The notes beneath the pieces were generated by a model. That model worked only from the letters and a program-made list of their open reading frames with translations, was not told where the DNA came from and made no database searches. Position numbers and translations under genes: made by a program. Of a stretch of DNA of 41,848 bases, positions 5,178 through 12,868 are shown in pieces (positions within the stretch are counted from its first letter, which is position 1; each line of letters begins with the position of its first letter). The stretch lies in IMG/VR virus record IMGVR_UViG_3300035698_010703, positions 1-41,848 of that record; one strand, 5' to 3'. The DNA comes from a virus.

Positions 5178-7793
5178 TTAGTAAGGTGCTTCCATTGATT
5201 CACGCTCCTCGAAAAGGTACTCGCCACCGTGATCGCCGCCCACGGTGAATGGATACAGCATGGATACCCCTCGCCCCGAGTTTTCTGATCCGAAGCGGAG
5301 CATCTGGTATCGGTGCCCGGCCACGTAGACGTGGGACGGCACGCGATGGGGTGTTCCCTGATTATTGCATAGGCCCTTGAAGATTCCGCAGCACTGCCTC
5401 CAGTTTAGGCGGGATTTTCCGGCCGTATAGAGCGATTTGACCATTAGATCGTTGACGCTCTTGGTGGTCTTCTTCTTCTCTTTGCGTTTAATCTCCTTCA
5501 GTTCCGTGCCGTCAAATTCCAACCCCTCGGCCCGTCGTTCCCTTGGGGTGGGTTCGTAGCCGCAGTTTTTGCACATGCCGCCTCGGTAGATAGCGCAATT
5601 TGCTACGATTGCGCCGTTCGCGCAGTAGCGATTGCGGGGTCCGACATTTAAGATGTCCCATACTTCAGCAACCATTGTTCGACTATTTGCTTCGGAGTCA
5701 TTCCCTTTTGCATCATGTAGGTCAGTTGGCGTTTGCTGTATTTCACAAAGGGATAGTCCTGCTTCAGCTTCGCCTGCCACGCCCACGCTCCGCGTGTCCC
5801 GTACTTTGAGAGCCAACGGTCTGCAATCTGTTTTTTGGTTAGCCCCTGTTTCCGAAGATTCGCTATTTGCGTTTCGGAATAGGTCACGAATGGATATTTC
5901 TGGTGAAACCGCACTCTCCAGGCAGAGTCTCGATTGCGCTGTTGCGTTTGCATCGTCGCCCAGCGAAGATTGCCCTCTTCGTAGTGCCCATTGTTCTCGA
6001 TTCGACCCAGTGTCCACGATCTGTTCGGTGGCAGCCCCAGATTTGCCACAATCCAGCGTACCCCTTCGGTTACCGACGGAAACCGAAACTCTATCCCACG
6101 TCCACCATAGGTTTTGTAGGCCGGGTGCTGTGGGTTTTGGCAGCGCATCCTCTGCTGATTGACCCTGTGCGCAAGCCATTCTGGGTACTCCGTGCCGTAT
6201 TTCGCAATGCAATGCTCGCACCCGCGAGGCGTGCGACGCGATATTTTGTTGAAATATCTCCATCCTCTCTTTCCGCAGAGAGAACAATCCACTTCGACTT
6301 CGAGACTGCCCTTGCTGGTCCGTGTCATACGGGTTGCTATTGTCAACGGTCCGAATTGGCGACCCACCAATTCCTCCACTAACTGGCCTGCAACCGTTAT
6401 CCTTTGCCGCTTGCGCTTCTTTCCATCCGTCATTTGTCAGTACCTCGTGATCTGGTGTGATGGTTAAACCACCCCATTCTATCGCTTCCTTGATACCATT
6501 GCAATAGGTACCGTCGTGGGTACAGAATTCAACCCCATCCCACACGCGATCACTCAGTCGCACGTCTTGAATCGGGACTTCTCCACGATCCGTCAGGATC
6601 ATCGTTCCGGCGGCAACACAGCACCTCGGGCATTCGATGGTCGGCCTAGTCCCGACTTCGCCCGCATCTTTCGTGGTGATGTCTAGCGACCATTGATGTT
6701 CATCCTCAAAAAATCCCAGGTCGCGTTTCAGATTTCCGCCGTGATCGAGAACGTAACAATCCGTTTTGCCGGGGTGCGTTCTGGAGCCACGCCCGATTGC
6801 CTGTAGCCATCTAGTCCGAGACTTCATCGCAACGCACATCTGAACACACTGTATGCCGGGGACATTAACGCCACGCTCCACGACCTGGACGTTGCAGAGG
6901 TAGTCGATCTCCGCGTCGTTCAGCCACCTGTAGATCCTCCGCCGCTCGTCGTCGTCTGTTTCGCCATCGACATAGGCTACTCGCAGCCCGGCGGCTTCCA
7001 GTTCGGCTGCCGCTTCTTTCGCGTGTGACCTGCGAGGAAAAAACCCGAGTGTCGGTCGCCCCTCCGCGAATTTCTTCCAGTCGCGCACTAGATCGCCAGA
7101 CATACCGTCCATTGCCTCGCAGACGGACTTCTTGGTAAACTCGCCGCCTCGCGTGACGAGCTCGTCGAGTTTCCCTTGGGTCGCCTGGAAATACTTGAAC
7201 GGCGCAAGAAATTCATTGTCAATCAACCATTGGGTGGCAGGCCCCTGAACGATTTCCTTGTAAATGTCCGCCAGCCCGGCGGCTTGCGGTGTCGCTGTGA
7301 GTCCGACAACGTAAGCCTCGTGCAGCCCCAGTTCTTCTCGCTTGGCATCGTGGGCTTTCAGGAACTTGGCAAACTTCGGCAGGTGAGAGTGGGTTTCGTC
7401 GCAGACCAGCAGGTCGAAAGTGAGGTCATTCTGATAGGTGTCCGCCTCAACAAACCAACTCAGCAGCGAATCAATCGACGCTACCTGAATCCTCCGACCG
7501 TAAGCCGTGTCTTTCCCTGACATCACGAGTCCGTGCGACAGGGCGGGGTGTTCTGCGAATGAATCCGCAGCGTTGTCTACGAGGCCGCGTCTATGTACGC
7601 TAAATAGGCTTTTCCCGCTCTGCTTCTCGCCGGGCTCCCTGTTGGCAGAGGCCCCTAGTATCCACTTCGCCACGCGGGTCTTGCCGTACCCTGGCGGTGC
7701 GCACATGATGACGCGACGGTGCTTCGCCAGGGCGATCCGGGTGCAGTCACGGTGGTCGGCTTGCTGGGGGTACAGAGAGGGTAGTTCGATCAT
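5178..7793 (-). CDS. Superfamily 2 DNA/RNA helicase interrupted by an intein
   Basis: The 871-residue frame contains a DEAD/DEAH-like phage helicase of the kind that opens DNA for replication. Walker A is APPGYGKT (residues 32-39), motif II CDETH, motif III GLTATPQ, and motif VI QAIGRGSRTHPG. The C-terminal part has a zinc ribbon whose Cys pairs (CPRC and CKNC) are separated by an intein of 341 residues at 392-732. Without it the host protein is 530 residues and reads IECPRC-CAIYRGGMCKNCGY. The start overlaps the previous stop (ATGA). An HNH endonuclease frame lies inside the intein DNA in another frame. Confidence 0.9.
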   Translation of the reverse strand: MIELPSLYPQQADHRDCTRIALAKHRRVIMCAPPGYGKTRVAKWILGASANREPGEKQSGKSLFSVHRRGLVDNAADSFAEHPALSHGLVMSGKDTAYGRRIQVASIDSLLSWFVEADTYQNDLTFDLLVCDETHSHLPKFAKFLKAHDAKREELGLHEAYVVGLTATPQAAGLADIYKEIVQGPATQWLIDNEFLAPFKYFQATQGKLDELVTRGGEFTKKSVCEAMDGMSGDLVRDWKKFAEGRPTLGFFPRRSHAKEAAAELEAAGLRVAYVDGETDDDERRRIYRWLNDAEIDYLCNVQVVERGVNVPGIQCVQMCVAMKSRTRWLQAIGRGSRTHPGKTDCYVLDHGGNLKRDLGFFEDEHQWSLDITTKDAGEVGTRPTIECPRCCVAAGTMILTDRGEVPIQDVRLSDRVWDGVEFCTHDGTYCNGIKEAIEWGGLTITPDHEVLTNDGWKEAQAAKDNGCRPVSGGIGGSPIRTVDNSNPYDTDQQGQSRSRSGLFSLRKERMEIFQQNIASHASRVRALHCEIRHGVPRMACAQGQSAEDALPKPTAPGLQNLWWTWDRVSVSVGNRRGTLDCGKSGAATEQIVDTGSNREQWALRRGQSSLGDDANATAQSRLCLESAVSPEISIRDLFRNANSESSETGANQKTDCRPLALKVRDTRSVGVAGEAEAGLSLCEIQQTPTDLHDAKGNDSEANSRTMVAEVWDILNVGPRNRYCANGAIVANCAIYRGGMCKNCGYEPTPRERRAEGLEFDGTELKEIKRKEKKKTTKSVNDLMVKSLYTAGKSRLNWRQCCGIFKGLCNNQGTPHRVPSHVYVAGHRYQMLRFGSENSGRGVSMLYPFTVGGDHGGEYLFEERESMEAPY
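5598..6620 (-). other. Intein in the zinc ribbon of the helicase
   Basis: The segment begins with Cys1 in block A (CVAAGTMILTDRG), then block B (GLTITPDHEVLT). It ends with block F (VWDILNVGPRNRY) and block G (ANGAIVAN) followed by Cys as the +1 residue. The usual His before the final Asn is replaced by Ala, which is tolerated in some inteins. There is no in-frame LAGLIDADG or HNH domain; between blocks B and F the frame is open but of low-information composition (rich in Ser, Arg, Glu, Asn, Gln). Insertion is between two Cys of a zinc-binding motif, a typical conserved-site choice. Confidence 0.88.
5648..6433 (-). CDS. HNH homing endonuclease nested out of frame inside the intein
   Basis: The 261-residue frame lies +1 relative to the intein. 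It has an N-terminal zinc module (C50-x2-C53 and C72-x2-C75), an HNH-type core (RMRCQNPQHPAYKTYGGRGI at about 95-114 and GRIENNGHYEEGNLRWAT at 143-160), and two tandem C-terminal helix-turn-helix repeats (about 180-213 and 227-260, both YPFV.YS...WL.KYGT). The core matches a family common in phages; the first Asp of the usual LDRID is Gly here. Its GAGG ribosome site and ATG lie in intein block B codons, and its stop lies in block F. It probably drives mobility of the intein. Confidence 0.88.
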   Translation of the reverse strand: MTDGKKRKRQRITVAGQLVEELVGRQFGPLTIATRMTRTSKGSLEVEVDCSLCGKRGWRYFNKISRRTPRGCEHCIAKYGTEYPEWLAHRVNQQRMRCQNPQHPAYKTYGGRGIEFRFPSVTEGVRWIVANLGLPPNRSWTLGRIENNGHYEEGNLRWATMQTQQRNRDSAWRVRFHQKYPFVTYSETQIANLRKQGLTKKQIADRWLSKYGTRGAWAWQAKLKQDYPFVKYSKRQLTYMMQKGMTPKQIVEQWLLKYGTS

Positions 7794-8146
7794 CCGATCA
7801 ATTTTCCTGGCGGGAGTTCGTAGTTACTGCCCTGTTTTTTCCAGAGATGCAAGCAAAACTCACAAGTGTTGACGTAGGCATCCTTCCGTGGATGGAATTG
7901 CAGCACGGTTTCCTTGTCGGCAAAAAACAGCTCTTTGGCGAATTGCATTTCATCCCAGGTCGGGCAGCGATCCACCGCACTGACACTGACGTGGTCCCAG
8001 CCCTCGCCATCAGAGGCAATGATGGCTAAGTCGCCAGTCGCCCTGGCGACCACGAAGAAGCCGTAGTTACAACCGATCCCACCAGGTCCGCCCACTGGGT
8101 GAACTCGGCGGTATTGTTCGATGCGCAGGTTTGGTTTAGGTTTCAT
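7790..8146 (-). CDS. DUF7694-like phage protein
   Basis: This 118-residue protein starts MKPKPNLRIEQYRRVHP at 8146 behind AGGAAATGAAC. It contains GCNYGFFVV, WDHVSVSAVDRCPTWDEM, DKETVLQFHP and HLWKKQGSNYELPPGKLIG. This layout (WDHVSVS..RCPTWDEM...QLHP...HLW) is the one I know from phage proteins annotated as DUF7694. The function is unknown. It overlaps the helicase start by four bases, so the two are likely made together. Confidence 0.8.
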   Translation of the reverse strand: MKPKPNLRIEQYRRVHPVGGPGGIGCNYGFFVVARATGDLAIIASDGEGWDHVSVSAVDRCPTWDEMQFAKELFFADKETVLQFHPRKDAYVNTCEFCLHLWKKQGSNYELPPGKLIG

Positions 8147-8208
8147 TGTTCATTTCCTCGATTTGCGGGTTAACGGGTGTTCTCTCATCCCGTGGCCTAG
8201 AATCCATG

Positions 8209-8949
8209 TCACTTCCAGTTTTTCGCTACTTTCAGCAGCGCCTTACATGCCGTGATCGCGTCATCGTGATACGGTCGGGCCATCATCACTTGCAGGTCAT
8301 CAAACGCCCGCATCAGGGCCTCTACTGTCTTCACTGTCTTGCTTCTCTGGGTATTGATGCGATCCTCGTCCGGGCCGCCTGTACTCTCCCCCCAGGGATG
8401 GTGGCACTTGACGCAGTCAACGAATCCCTCGTCGTCGGTGTCCCACTTGGTCCCAAGACAGTTCGGGCACTTGCCCAGATCCCCCGGCTTGTCCTTGCCA
8501 TTCCTCGGCGGCTCGGGGGTTGGCTCCTGGACATCCGTGTCGTCCGAGTCCGTTCGGCCTTCCTCTCCTGTGTCGCTATCCGGCGGGGGGGGTGGTGCTG
8601 GCGTCGATTTCTTCTTTGGGTTCGCCGCTTTTTTGGCGGCGGCTGCGGCCCCTTTCAGCGAGCCCTCCAGCATCAAAACGCCAGCCTGCTGGCGTTTTGG
8701 AAGGGCGTTCATATTCTTGGCGAACTGCATGTAAAACCTTGCAGAGCTTGCGCTTCCGTCGAATAGCCTATCGCACTCTTCCTCCCACACTCCGTGGGGT
8801 ACGGTCTTCTTTGCGGCGAGCAGTTCTTCGCCGATTTCAAGGGCATATTTTGTGGCTTCGCCAAGCGATTTCTCCACGTATCCGTGCAGCACGTTCGCCT
8901 TGCGGAAGTGGTCATGTACTTCTATTGGCAGGGTAGGTTTCTTAGACAT
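8209..8949 (-). CDS. DUF3102-like protein with Pro linker and zinc ribbon
   Basis: Starting at MSKKPTLPIEVHDHF (8949, behind AAAGGTG) the protein has 246 residues. The first 100 hold YALEIGEELLAAKKTVPHG and a region with VWEEECDRLFDGSASSARFYMQFAKN, which resembles DUF3102, a helical module seen near ParB-like proteins. Then come an Ala/Lys stretch, a PPPPPPDSD linker, a zinc ribbon (CPNC...CVKC) and a helical C-terminus. It neighbours a ParB-like gene, which fits a DNA-binding role. An 11-bp terminator-like hairpin lies inside the coding sequence at 8674-8699. Confidence 0.72.
   Translation of the reverse strand: MSKKPTLPIEVHDHFRKANVLHGYVEKSLGEATKYALEIGEELLAAKKTVPHGVWEEECDRLFDGSASSARFYMQFAKNMNALPKRQQAGVLMLEGSLKGAAAAAKKAANPKKKSTPAPPPPPDSDTGEEGRTDSDDTDVQEPTPEPPRNGKDKPGDLGKCPNCLGTKWDTDDEGFVDCVKCHHPWGESTGGPDEDRINTQRSKTVKTVEALMRAFDDLQVMMARPYHDDAITACKALLKVAKNWK
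8674..8699. repeat. Terminator-like hairpin inside a coding region
   Basis: CAAAACGCCAG and CTGGCGTTTTG form an 11-bp perfect stem around a 4-base loop, with A and T runs at both ends. It closely resembles the terminator at 20317-20342. Here it is read as codons for KRQQAGVLM in the DUF3102-like gene. Confidence 0.7.
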
Positions 8950-8989
8950 GAAACACCTTTCAAAAAACCACCCGGCCCGCCCCGCAGCG

Positions 8990-9078
8990 TAGACCAACTC
9001 GGAGCGTGAGAGTCACGCTAGAATTCCGCTGGGGGCAAGGCCGAATGATGTGTTCATCGCTTCTCCAATGTTGGTCTA
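8990..9078 (-). promoter_or_regulatory. Structured leader with possible leader peptide
   Basis: TAGACCAAC (8990-8998) and GTTGGTCTA (9070-9078) form a perfect 9-bp inverted repeat around a hairpin GCGTGA-CTC-TCACGC and a 14-codon frame (9013-9057, MNTSFGLAPSGILA) with GGAG five bases before its ATG. Upstream at about 9090-9120 are TTGACT and TAAGCT 16 bases apart, a possible promoter. The element precedes the DUF3102-like gene and looks like a translational or attenuation control. Confidence 0.4.
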
Positions 9079-9168
9079 ACTCACAGCTTACAGACTCTGT
9101 CGCGGCAGTCAAGGTCAATGGTTGTCGGGGGTGATTGGTTTGCCGATGCATGCGTGCCAGTCGCCCAT

Positions 9169-10005
9169 TTAGTCTTCTTCTTCGGCAATCATTATCGTGT
9201 CGGGCGCAGCCTGTCTCCCTGGGCCAGCCATACGGAGGCGGAGGCCAGATGCCGTGCAGGGTTCTCCCGCCACCGACTTATTCCACGCCATCGTCAGGAG
9301 CATTCGCACCATGTAGGGAGTTAATTTGCGGGCTCCGCTGTTGGTTGCCAGCCGTTGTCGAAGCCATAGGACTGCGTCTGTTTCTTCCAGGTCTTGTCCG
9401 CTCGTGAGTACCCGCCGAAACCACTTCACCATGGCGTTGTCGGCAGGGGCTATTCTGCCGCCGCCGATATACAGCACGGTCATCAGATACGATTTTGGCA
9501 GCCCCTTAATGCCGCTCGTAGTGTGTAAGGAATTGAGAATCTCCTGGTATCGCGAAGCGAACTTGATGATCTCCGTGTCAACCACATGCCCAGCGTGAAT
9601 TAGGTGATTTCCCCATAGCCCCTTGTCGTGAGCGATGATTAACCGGGAGGCCGCAGCAATTGTGGTGGCGTTTTTAATGACGCAGTGGCGGCACCACTGA
9701 GCGACGGTGCGCGACTTATTGCGGTCGACGTGACTCGCGCCGCTCGTGACTCCCCGAACGACTACGGAGGTGAAGCTGCAATTGGATTTCACGCACGCCG
9801 CCAAGCGGTGCTGGGCATCGAGAATCGAACCATCGGACGCGAAGATCACAGTCGCACCATTTAGATCCCAGCCTAGTGTCATTTCCTTGGCGTAGCACGC
9901 CACTCGAACCGGATCGATGCTACGGAAGTTGTTGGTATTGTACTTGCCGAGCCATTCCCTCGCGAGCCTTGGGGTGATAGTTTCGACGCCTGCGGTAACG
10001 GTCAT
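9169..10005 (-). CDS. ParB-like QHR-domain phage protein
   Basis: This 278-residue protein (MTVTAGVETITPRLAREWL) has TPRLAREWLGKYNTNNFRSI, ACYAKEMTLGWDLNGATVIF, DGSILDAQHRLAACV (DAQHR at 63-67) and VVRGV. These are the marks of phage and plasmid ParB/Srx-like proteins in which a substrate pocket is built around a D-G/A-Q-H-R motif. The C-terminal half is helical. Roles in the family include DNA binding and nucleotide-dependent clamp formation; the exact role here is unknown. AGGAGGAGTGTAGCT precedes the start. Confidence 0.75.
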   Translation of the reverse strand: MTVTAGVETITPRLAREWLGKYNTNNFRSIDPVRVACYAKEMTLGWDLNGATVIFASDGSILDAQHRLAACVKSNCSFTSVVVRGVTSGASHVDRNKSRTVAQWCRHCVIKNATTIAAASRLIIAHDKGLWGNHLIHAGHVVDTEIIKFASRYQEILNSLHTTSGIKGLPKSYLMTVLYIGGGRIAPADNAMVKWFRRVLTSGQDLEETDAVLWLRQRLATNSGARKLTPYMVRMLLTMAWNKSVAGEPCTASGLRLRMAGPGRQAAPDTIMIAEEED

Positions 10006-10007
10006 AG

Positions 10008-10499
10008 CTACACTCCTCCTGGGTCTTGCGGCGGTCCACCCTGGAATCCGCAGCGATTACAATGAAAAAACCAATTGCGCGAATCAGTGTCGAGTCGCTC
10101 TCTCAGGTGATCGCCACACAGCGGGCACTTGCGAGTGTCTTCGGGCTCCACTGCCCGCGGATTGTCGTCACGCACGGCGAAGCGGTCCTCACTGGCATCA
10201 CGATCACGATCACGCAGCATCCTGACGTAGTTTTTATCGAGTCGCTGCACGGTGACCTGGCGCACGTCGATGGCGAACCGATCCTGGCCGTCCGACACGC
10301 AGACGAACGGCAGGCTGATCGCCTTGATTTCCAGCGGACGCCCGTCCGCTGACATGCGGCTGGACGTGTGTCCGATGCGGCCGAGCCAATACGGCTGAAA
10401 CCCCCTATACGTCGATTGCTCTGATTCCACATCCCCTTCGTCGTAGGTTCCGGTAATCGCGATCCATTGCCCGATGTGTAGACTGTCAATTGGGGTCAT
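10008..10499 (-). CDS. Phage protein with C-terminal zinc ribbon
   Basis: The start at 10499 (MTPIDSLHIGQWIAITGTYD) overlaps the upstream stop as ATGA. The first 90 residues look beta-rich (IGQWIAITG, RPLEIKAISLPFVCV, DVRQVTVQRL), like an OB or Tudor-like fold. A charged linker follows, and a C-terminal zinc ribbon with CPLC and CNRC. It sits between NinG-like and ParB-like genes, so a nucleic-acid role is plausible but not shown. Length is 163 residues. Confidence 0.72.
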   Translation of the reverse strand: MTPIDSLHIGQWIAITGTYDEGDVESEQSTYRGFQPYWLGRIGHTSSRMSADGRPLEIKAISLPFVCVSDGQDRFAIDVRQVTVQRLDKNYVRMLRDRDRDASEDRFAVRDDNPRAVEPEDTRKCPLCGDHLRERLDTDSRNWFFHCNRCGFQGGPPQDPGGV

Positions 10500-11044
10500 T
10501 GCCCTGCCTCCATTATCCATTCTGCATTCGCCAGCCGCCGCTTGTACTCGATCCTCTTATCGACTAGCTCGTCGCGCGAGAACTGGACGATGGAGGTCTT
10601 TAGCTGCTCCAGTCGTTCGACTGCTTCCGGCCCCTGGGTCGCTAGCATCCAGAGTCTGTATCGTTGCGGTGCGCCACCTTGATAACGGTTGCAGTTGGAA
10701 CACTGGGGATGCACGCCGTCTTCCTCAAATAGAATCGCGTTGCGCCTGGAGGCCAAGAAGTGACCTGCGTGGAGTTGCTCCCCGCCAGTGCCACCCTGCC
10801 ACGGGCACACTCTGCCGCAGGTGATGCAGACGCACTGACCGATGTGGCGTAAGACCTGGGTCAGTTCGCCGTTGACGATTGCAGGTGTTGTTCCGGCGGA
10901 TTGAGCCCCTGCTTCTGCCCGTATCATTTGCTGGAAGATCGGGGCCACGAATTTGCTGATATACGTGCCGGTGGAATACTCGCGCGCCTTGTCGAGCATC
11001 CGTTGCCGGGCGCGTCGGGCTTTTTCTTCAGGTGATAGAGCCAT
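10496..11044 (-). CDS. NinG-like recombination protein
   Basis: The 182-residue protein begins MALSPEEKARRARQRMLDKA at 11044 behind AAAGGAATAGCT. It has a Cys/His cluster typical of lambda NinG (Rap): CITCG (73-77), QLHAGHFLASRRN, FEEDGVHPQCSNCNR (H112, C115, C118) and then YRLWM. NinG family proteins act with RecBCD/RecF-type recombination and branched DNA. The neighbouring YqaJ exonuclease supports a recombination role. A longer frame to 11479 overlaps the upstream gene and is rejected. Confidence 0.82.
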   Translation of the reverse strand: MALSPEEKARRARQRMLDKAREYSTGTYISKFVAPIFQQMIRAEAGAQSAGTTPAIVNGELTQVLRHIGQCVCITCGRVCPWQGGTGGEQLHAGHFLASRRNAILFEEDGVHPQCSNCNRYQGGAPQRYRLWMLATQGPEAVERLEQLKTSIVQFSRDELVDKRIEYKRRLANAEWIMEAGQ

Positions 11045-11046
11045 AG

Positions 11047-11658
11047 CTATTCCTTTTCGAGTTCGTCCTTCCGTGCCCTGTAAACTCCGCGCAACGCAGC
11101 TTGTGCTGCCTTTGATGCCGACCTCAGAACGGCACCGATCTCGTCCAGTACGTCCAGGCTCGCGGCCTTCTCGATCTGCTCGATGGCCCCATCGATGTAG
11201 GCTTGCTCCTCGACCGACACCACGGGCGGGGCATCGGTCGGCTTGTCTGGTTGTGCGGCAAGGGGCCGGATGGTAACTTCGGATCGCTTGCCCCGTGTCT
11301 TGGTCAACATGAAGGTCCGAGGGTTCTTGAGTCCAGACATGTGGCTGATCCGAATGCCACCGACCTTGACGCCTGCCCACATCACATCGGTATCGCAGAA
11401 TAGCGTCATTTGTTGCCCGGTCCACTGGGCGGGATCTTCGGTGAATACGGCGATCATCACTCGACGCATTGACTTGCACGGCTTGTACGGTTGGCGTCCC
11501 TCGATTGACACAACAATAGGCTGATCCTTGTCGCCTCGCGAGACTTTTGTGATCGTCACGGTGATCGGGCCGACCAGCAGATCATCGGCGTTAAGCTGGT
11601 CCGACTTCGGCACAATGGACGCCAGCACTTCTTCGCGCGTTGGGTCACTGTTAGTCAT
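11047..11658 (-). CDS. Recombination-module partner protein, possible ssDNA-binding role
   Basis: This 203-residue protein (MTNSDPTREEVLASIVPKSD) has LVGPITVTITKVSRGDKDQPIVV, KPCKSMRRVM, QMTLFCDTDVMWAGVKVGGIRISHM and a C-terminal helix (EQAYIDGAIEQIEKAASLDVLDEI). I know this layout as a conserved phage protein that sits beside YqaJ exonucleases. The beta-rich first half might be an OB fold. It is a candidate single-strand binding or annealing partner by position only. It overlaps the YqaJ gene end by eight bases. Confidence 0.65.
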   Translation of the reverse strand: MTNSDPTREEVLASIVPKSDQLNADDLLVGPITVTITKVSRGDKDQPIVVSIEGRQPYKPCKSMRRVMIAVFTEDPAQWTGQQMTLFCDTDVMWAGVKVGGIRISHMSGLKNPRTFMLTKTRGKRSEVTIRPLAAQPDKPTDAPPVVSVEEQAYIDGAIEQIEKAASLDVLDEIGAVLRSASKAAQAALRGVYRARKDELEKE

Positions 11659-12304
11659 CGGTAAACCTCACATTGGTTTGGGTTGGCGCGACCAGATGGT
11701 GGTGCTGTTTGCGCACCAGTCCCTCGATCCGCTTGATTTCCTGGAGTAGCAATAGCAGGCTCTCGGCTATTCTCAGTTGGTACTTCTCGTCTGGTTTTAC
11801 CCGAATGAGAAACGCCGATAGCTCCGGGTGCCAAACAAAGAAGTCACACCACTTGCGACCGCTGATCAGCAGGAGTCCCTGTACTTGCGGCTTATACTGC
11901 TGAGGGAAAATTCCCTCCGCGTGATAGCTGATAAGCGTTTCTGGTTTTGGGCATTTTATTTCCAATAGCCCGTCATCGCCCACCAGCCCGTCAGGCGAAC
12001 CGCCGTAAGCATCCGTGCCGTCCGGTAAAATGAAGCCCACTTCTTCGATCGCGCGGCCCGTCTGGAGCGTGTACGCGTGCTTCGCGTTCGGTTCGTTTTC
12101 GGTCCCCCACGTCATCCAGAAGTTCGGTTCCTGCTCGGTGTACACGCCGAGTTGTTTCGCAACTATTTTAGCCGCATAACCCGTGGCTTGTGCCGAGTAC
12201 AGCCCCTTGGCTGGCGTGCAGAATTTGCCGAACTCGCTCGCCGTTGGCCTGTTTCGCCAGTTGTCCCACTCTTCCGATTGTTGCTCGCAGGGGATAATTC
12301 TCAT
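11651..12304 (-). CDS. YqaJ-type phage exonuclease
   Basis: The 217-residue protein belongs to the YqaJ/lambda-exonuclease group of PD-(D/E)XK nucleases that resect double-stranded DNA 5'-3' for single-strand annealing. Visible marks are QQSEEWDNWRNRPTASEFGK at the N-terminus, WGTENEPNAKHAY (about 66-78), GGSPDGLVGDDGLLEIKCPKP with D105 and the E115-x-K117 pair, and QVQGLLLISGRKWCDFFVWHP. The start MRIIPCEQQS at 12304 overlaps the upstream stop. All expected catalytic residues are present. Confidence 0.88.
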   Translation of the reverse strand: MRIIPCEQQSEEWDNWRNRPTASEFGKFCTPAKGLYSAQATGYAAKIVAKQLGVYTEQEPNFWMTWGTENEPNAKHAYTLQTGRAIEEVGFILPDGTDAYGGSPDGLVGDDGLLEIKCPKPETLISYHAEGIFPQQYKPQVQGLLLISGRKWCDFFVWHPELSAFLIRVKPDEKYQLRIAESLLLLLQEIKRIEGLVRKQHHHLVAPTQTNVRFTDD

Positions 12305-12486
12305 TCGCCATCCCTCACTTTACATTGCTCGTGATGCCTCGTGAACACCTTCGCCATCGCCACCCAGCCGTCTATCGTGATTGGCAGGGCAACACGCTGG
12401 ATATCCCCACACCGCAGGCACTCCATTGCGTACGCCTTATCACCAGCCGTGGAATCGTGCGTAATAATCCAGGGTCGTTCCTTCAT
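12301..12486 (-). CDS. Small zinc-finger-like phage protein
   Basis: This 61-residue protein (MKERPWIITHDSTAGDKAYA) has a CLRC pair, then HHEQC near the end, a CxxC...HxxxC set that could bind one zinc. It starts on GAGCG before the ATG at 12486 and ends four bases into the YqaJ gene. The function is unknown. Confidence 0.68.
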   Translation of the reverse strand: MKERPWIITHDSTAGDKAYAMECLRCGDIQRVALPITIDGWVAMAKVFTRHHEQCKVRDGE

Positions 12487-12489
12487 CGC

Positions 12490-12741
12490 TCATTCTCCCC
12501 GCTGTTCCGCCAACTCTGCCGCATCCTCGACCGCTTTGAGGCCGCCGGTAGCGTCGGTAAGTTCAACGACTTTCAGCAGGGCCTTCAGCGCCCGCCGTCG
12601 TTCGATTCGGTTGGTCAGCATCTCCTTCCGCTGTCGCTTGGCCTCGGCGTCGATTGCCTCGATTTGCTCCAGATAGGCAATCTCATTGTCGAGTAGTGCG
12701 GCCTGCACGTCGTCGGCCGTCGATTCGATTGTGAGTGGCAT
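12490..12741 (-). CDS. Small coiled-coil phage protein
   Basis: The 83-residue protein begins MPLTIESTADDVQAALLDNE behind AAAAGGAACCCTGACC. Most of it is a charged helix (QIEAIDAEAKRQRKEMLTNRIERRRALKAL). The C-terminus EDAAELAEQRGE resembles the tails of other small genes in this block. A TATACT at about 12773 may be a promoter -10 for this operon part. The function is unknown. Confidence 0.68.
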   Translation of the reverse strand: MPLTIESTADDVQAALLDNEIAYLEQIEAIDAEAKRQRKEMLTNRIERRRALKALLKVVELTDATGGLKAVEDAAELAEQRGE

Positions 12742-12868
12742 GGTCAGGGTTCCTTTTAGGTTTGGTTAGAAGAGTATACGGTTTTGGTTAAAGAGTGCGG
12801 CCCCTTTTCGGTTCACGGCGGGCCGCCTACCGCGTCGTCGCAACTCACTACGGAGATGCCTCCAGTTG

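Noticed and set aside
5632-6382. Rightward frames opposite the intein/endonuclease
   Set aside because: They have no ribosome site or recognisable domain and are shadows of the two leftward frames.
11045-11479. N-terminal extension of the NinG-like gene to 11479
   Set aside because: It overlaps most of the neighbouring 11047-11658 gene, is Arg-rich and has no ribosome site, whereas the ATG at 11044 has AAAGGA.
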